Assembly (NCBI GenBank): GCA_009760855.2
Contig: WPIO01000001.1
Location: 12,035,501 to 12,099,500 of the forward strand
DNA from: Cristatella mucedo
Lineage: Eukaryota; Bryozoa; Phylactolaemata; Cristatellidae
Reading direction: 5' to 3'
Length of the DNA: 64,000 nucleotides
Shown: positions 61,100 through 64,000 of the stretch, in pieces
How positions within the stretch are numbered: the first letter of the stretch is position 1
Layout of the letters: each line of letters begins with the position of its first letter
Made by a program: the position numbers and the translations under genes
The notes under the pieces: generated by a model
What the model was told of the DNA's origin: nothing
Databases searched by the model: none
What the model saw: the letters and a program-made list of their open reading frames with translations, nothing else

Positions 61100-61810
61100 A
61101 CGATAATAACAATGGTAGGTCGTTTGCGTAGCACCCTAAGAGAACCGAGTCTCTGTCTAGGTGATTTACAAACTCTCTTTTTTTGCATGAGAAGCAATAA
61201 CCCAGGGTCAATGACATGCACAGTATCATGCTTAGATAAAAATGCAAAAGCGAGAGAACATCATGCTTAGACCTGTGGTTTGATCCGCGAAGCAGAGCCA
61301 GCCGATGCCCAACTCCTATCTGTTTATTCCCCCATGCAGAGCCGCCCGGCGAACCGCCTTTCGCGCCCTTGACTGTCCTCCCTCCGTCCACGTTCCGTCC
61401 TCCCCCACTCCCTCCCAATCACAACTCATCCCGTGAGTTGGCGGGAGGACAAAGTCAGAGCGCAGCTGACCGCCGGCCTGTCCTTAGGCCACAGCCACCA
61501 GCTGTCAGACCCTGGGGTGGCTCCGGGCGCCACCGTCTGCCTGCACCGGCTGTTGCCGGCGAGCCCAGCGATACGAACCAACCACATAAACCTGCATGCC
61601 AACGCGCCCGGGGTGATCGTCAGTAGGGTCAGGACTGGTTAGTAGACCGCCAGGCTAGCAACATGCACTGAGTCTCGAACCAGGAAGCGCGCGAAGCACA
61701 CAGGAATCCACCAGGAAAAGTTCACTGGGAGTCATAAAAAGCTGAGCAAAGCAGACGTATCTTTAGCTGAGACTTCTAAGATGCAGAGTCAATGCAGATG
61801 GAATAGAAGC
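61100..61810 (-). repeat. Dispersed repeat related to 40925-41340, with GC-rich insert
   Basis: The left part (61110-61290: AGAGAACC, GCAATAACCC, AATGACATGCACAGTATCAT) and right part (61735-61800: GTATCTTTAGCTGAGACTTC, GTCAATGCAG) match the intron 9 copy in order. Between them lies about 400 bp of GC-rich sequence not present in the other copy. Confidence 0.55.
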
Positions 61811-61940
61811 CCTACGCAAGGCCCAGACAAAGCGAGCTCTAGGCTAGGATTCCAGACGAACTAAGAGCCTGACCGTCAAAATACTTCTATTTATGAATAG
61901 AAACGGCTGACGACTGACAGCCGGAGAGCACGGAAGCAGC

Positions 61941-62044
61941 ATAATAATAATAATAATAATTCACTTGATAAAGCGCCCTCAGAGAACTCAATCTCTCTCT
62001 AGGCGCTTTACATTTGCTGTAAAGTGAAATGCAATTGAATGGTA
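61941..62044 (-). mobile_element. Short LINE 3' tail
   Basis: (AAT)n then AAAGCGCCCTCAGAGAACT, the hairpin, and CAATTGAATGGTAAG. Truncated after about 100 bp. Confidence 0.85.
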
Positions 62045-62145
62045 AGCATGGCGGAGCAGCAAGGATGTCGGAGGTCAGTTAATGCCAGCGAAGCGACCTG
62101 TATATACAATGGAGAGGATCTTAAATTCGGTTTGATTATTTATAG

Positions 62146-62341
62146 GGAGCCAGCGATGTACACACAGAAGCGATGCGATGTCGCAGCTGCGATCGTCCAG
62201 AATACATACCAAGGCTTGCTACCTCGCTAGCTTTTCTGGTGCAGACTTATCCTACTGTATTCGCTAAAGATGAAAGTCTCGTTTCGGACATCTTGCAGCT
62301 AGTAAATTACCTATACATCCAATACCGTACGACCTTTCAAG
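62146..62341 (+). CDS. Candidate internal exon of an unidentified protein
   Basis: A T-rich acceptor (TTATTTATAG) and a donor (CAAG followed by GTAGTA) bound 65 open codons plus one base. The peptide includes RCRSCDRPEYIPRLATSLAF, LVQTYPTVFAKDESLV and SDILQLVNYLYIQYRTTF. The alternating hydrophobic-helix pattern would suit an alpha-helical (HEAT/ARM-like) protein. It has protein-like composition in a region where flanking ORFs do not. No family is assigned, and neighbouring exons were not found; the gene may continue right of the window. Confidence 0.42.
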
Positions 62342-62479
62342 GTAGTACTCAGATACCACCCCGAAAAGGCAAGGGTCGCTAGATAAAAAATATGGAGCAA
62401 ACTGTTTGAATAGGGAAGTAAAGTATGACATATGACAACCCTGTATTAATTAGGAAGTAGTTTGGATGCAATATCACTG

Positions 62480-63560
62480 TAGTCTGATGTAAATATGGAC
62501 TTTTATGCTAGCTTACGATCAACTTAAATCGACCAGAAAGTGGCTGAGCGAAGCTGCGTATTCCAGAGTACCGTGTTTTCAATGCAACAGCATTATTTAA
62601 CCCCATCGCCCACGTACAGTCTGGGGTAATCGGTTAAGCTCGGAAAAACGTCATGATCCACTAAAATCTTCAAATTGACCAGAAAGTGGTTGTGCAAAGC
62701 TCCTATTCTCATTCACATAAAAACTGTGTTTAAAGTATGCCCGAATAATTTAACCCTTTTCGCACGTACAATCTCGGGAAATGCTTGGCAATCGACAGCA
62801 GTTGCCCCGGAAAATGCGTAATCCATTACGATTCCTAGAAAATTGACAGAATTTGGCTGGCGAAGCTCGAAATTTTATTTCGTGTGGCAGCGAACTTAAC
62901 CCATTTCGCACGTACAATCTCGGGAAATGCATGATAATCGATAGCAAACAGCTTGGGCCAAAGCAGCAATCGACTATCATTTGAATCGGTCCTGCTAAGA
63001 TCCAACTCCAATTGCACATAAGATTTCAATGTATTTAAAGTGCACCAGCAAAATCCATTTCGCACGTACAAACTTGAGTACTGTATGTCAATCGATAGCA
63101 ATGTCCTGGGCCAAACCAGTAACTCATTACGATCTCTCGGAAATCGATAGGCATTGGCTGTGAGAGCTCAAATTTTAATTTCTTGCAGCTCAAGCTCTTC
63201 TTGAAGCTTAGATTTCTGTACTCTGCGTATGGTGGACCCAAGAAATGAAATAATGAACGCTGTTTCTGTGACACGTCATTGCAACCGACTGCAGTGGCCT
63301 GGGCCAATGCTGTAATCCCTCACAATCCGCCGCTAAATGCCCAGAAATAGGTTGCGAAAAGCTTCAATTCAGACGGGACATTTTAGAGCGCTCAGTTTAA
63401 ATTGCACTCACAGCACCTCCAGGCAGCGAGCATGTTCGTTCTCGGACAACGCACCGCGACCGACTGCAGTGGCCAGTGAAAAACGCCACTCCACTCTCAT
63501 CCACCGAAAATCCACCTGAGATCGGCTAGGCGAAGTAAAAGTTGGATTCCGATTGAAGCA
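62480..63560. repeat. Satellite-like diverged tandem repeat, block 2
   Basis: The anchor CGCACGTACAATCTCGGG occurs at 62761 and 62907 and in diverged form at 62607 and 63061 (spacings 154, 146 and 154). Units continue with AATCGA.AGCA, ATCCATTACGATTCC, AAAATTGACAGAATTTGGCTG and GCGAAGCTCGAAATTTTA. Less regular units extend to 63560. Same family as 53700-54790. Confidence 0.75.
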
Positions 63561-63712
63561 AGCAAAATCTAAGCTGATTTAAAAGCCTCATACGACAGCG
63601 ACAGAAGAGCCTGATCGGTTATCTCCACCGCTTGCAGTTGGCAATAGCGAATCACCCAACTGCAGGATTCGAACCCACGACCTTGGTTGTGAACATTATG
63701 ATTCAAGCAAGC
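63561..63712 (-). mobile_element. tRNA-derived SINE, type A
   Basis: In reverse: CAAGGTCGTGGGTTCGAATCC (box B), the body with TTGCCAACTGCAAGCGG, and the end ATGAGGCTTTTAAATCAGC. It abuts satellite block 2. Confidence 0.75.
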
Positions 63713-64000
63713 TCACTCATTTGAACGTTTCGGGCATTCCCCTGCCGTTGTCTGTCAAATGAGCGGCACAAGTACGGGCCATTACTTATATGCAATTCAA
63801 CTTCAATCAGCACGAAAGCAGAAACCAAATGGATGATGGAAAATCTTTGTACGCACGCTGCACTTCGCTCTTTTTAAAGTGCACCGACAAAAATTTCATG
63901 AAATTTTGCATGGGGTTCCCATACTCTGCACTGCTGTCGATTTACAATCACTAATGCCAATATCGTAATACACTCCTCTCCAGCACAAACCAAACTTACC

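Overview
The window is eukaryotic, most likely from an invertebrate animal. It carries interrupted genes with GT-AG and a few GC-AG introns, tRNA-derived SINEs, many 5'-truncated LINE copies ending in (ATT)n, long dinucleotide microsatellites and a hAT-like transposase relic. There are no operons or bacterial-style signals. The species cannot be fixed from the sequence alone; no clade-specific marker was seen.

Three protein-coding genes can be rebuilt exon by exon. (1) An ARL5-type small GTPase lies on the minus strand from 25319 down to 3884. Five exons give 163 residues; the last ~15 codons were not found. A 13-kb intron and a 7.5-kb intron are filled with repeats. (2) A complete ten-exon SLC22-type (organic cation/anion/carnitine) transporter lies on the plus strand at 29123-42585 and encodes 565 aa. 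(3) A complete five-exon NAPE-PLD (N-acyl-phosphatidylethanolamine phospholipase D) lies on the minus strand from 53032 to 44801 and encodes 354 aa, with all seven zinc-centre ligands. The transporter and NAPE-PLD genes are convergent. ARL5 and the transporter point away from each other.

Layout: 1-3.6 kb, SINE, microsatellites and a GC-rich block with two doubtful plus-strand ORFs. 3.9-25.3 kb, ARL5 with LINE/SINE-filled introns and a degenerate hAT element at 18.8-20.3 kb. 25.3-29.1 kb, promoter and repeat spacer. 29.1-42.6 kb, SLC22 gene with LINEs, SINEs and a palindromic MITE in its introns. 44.8-53.0 kb, NAPE-PLD with one long opposite-strand LINE in intron 1. 53.7-54.8 kb, satellite-like repeat. 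54.8-58.6 kb, an old LINE broken by three younger LINE insertions. 58.6-61.8 kb, an LTR-like promoter/poly(A) module with 122-bp tandem repeats and other unexplained sequence. 62.1-62.3 kb, one good candidate exon of an unidentified gene. 62.5-63.5 kb, a second satellite-like block.

Most of the non-genic sequence is one L2/CR1-like LINE family, in young and old subfamilies, plus two SINE types. One SINE type carries the same 3' hairpin as the LINE, which suggests it borrows the LINE machinery. I did not find a clearly new biological system. The most notable items are the LINE nest with a readable target duplication, two identical LINE tails 10 kb apart, the LINE/SINE shared hairpin, the oomycete-like hAT relic, the excess of GC-AG introns, and a nearly perfect fold-back MITE.
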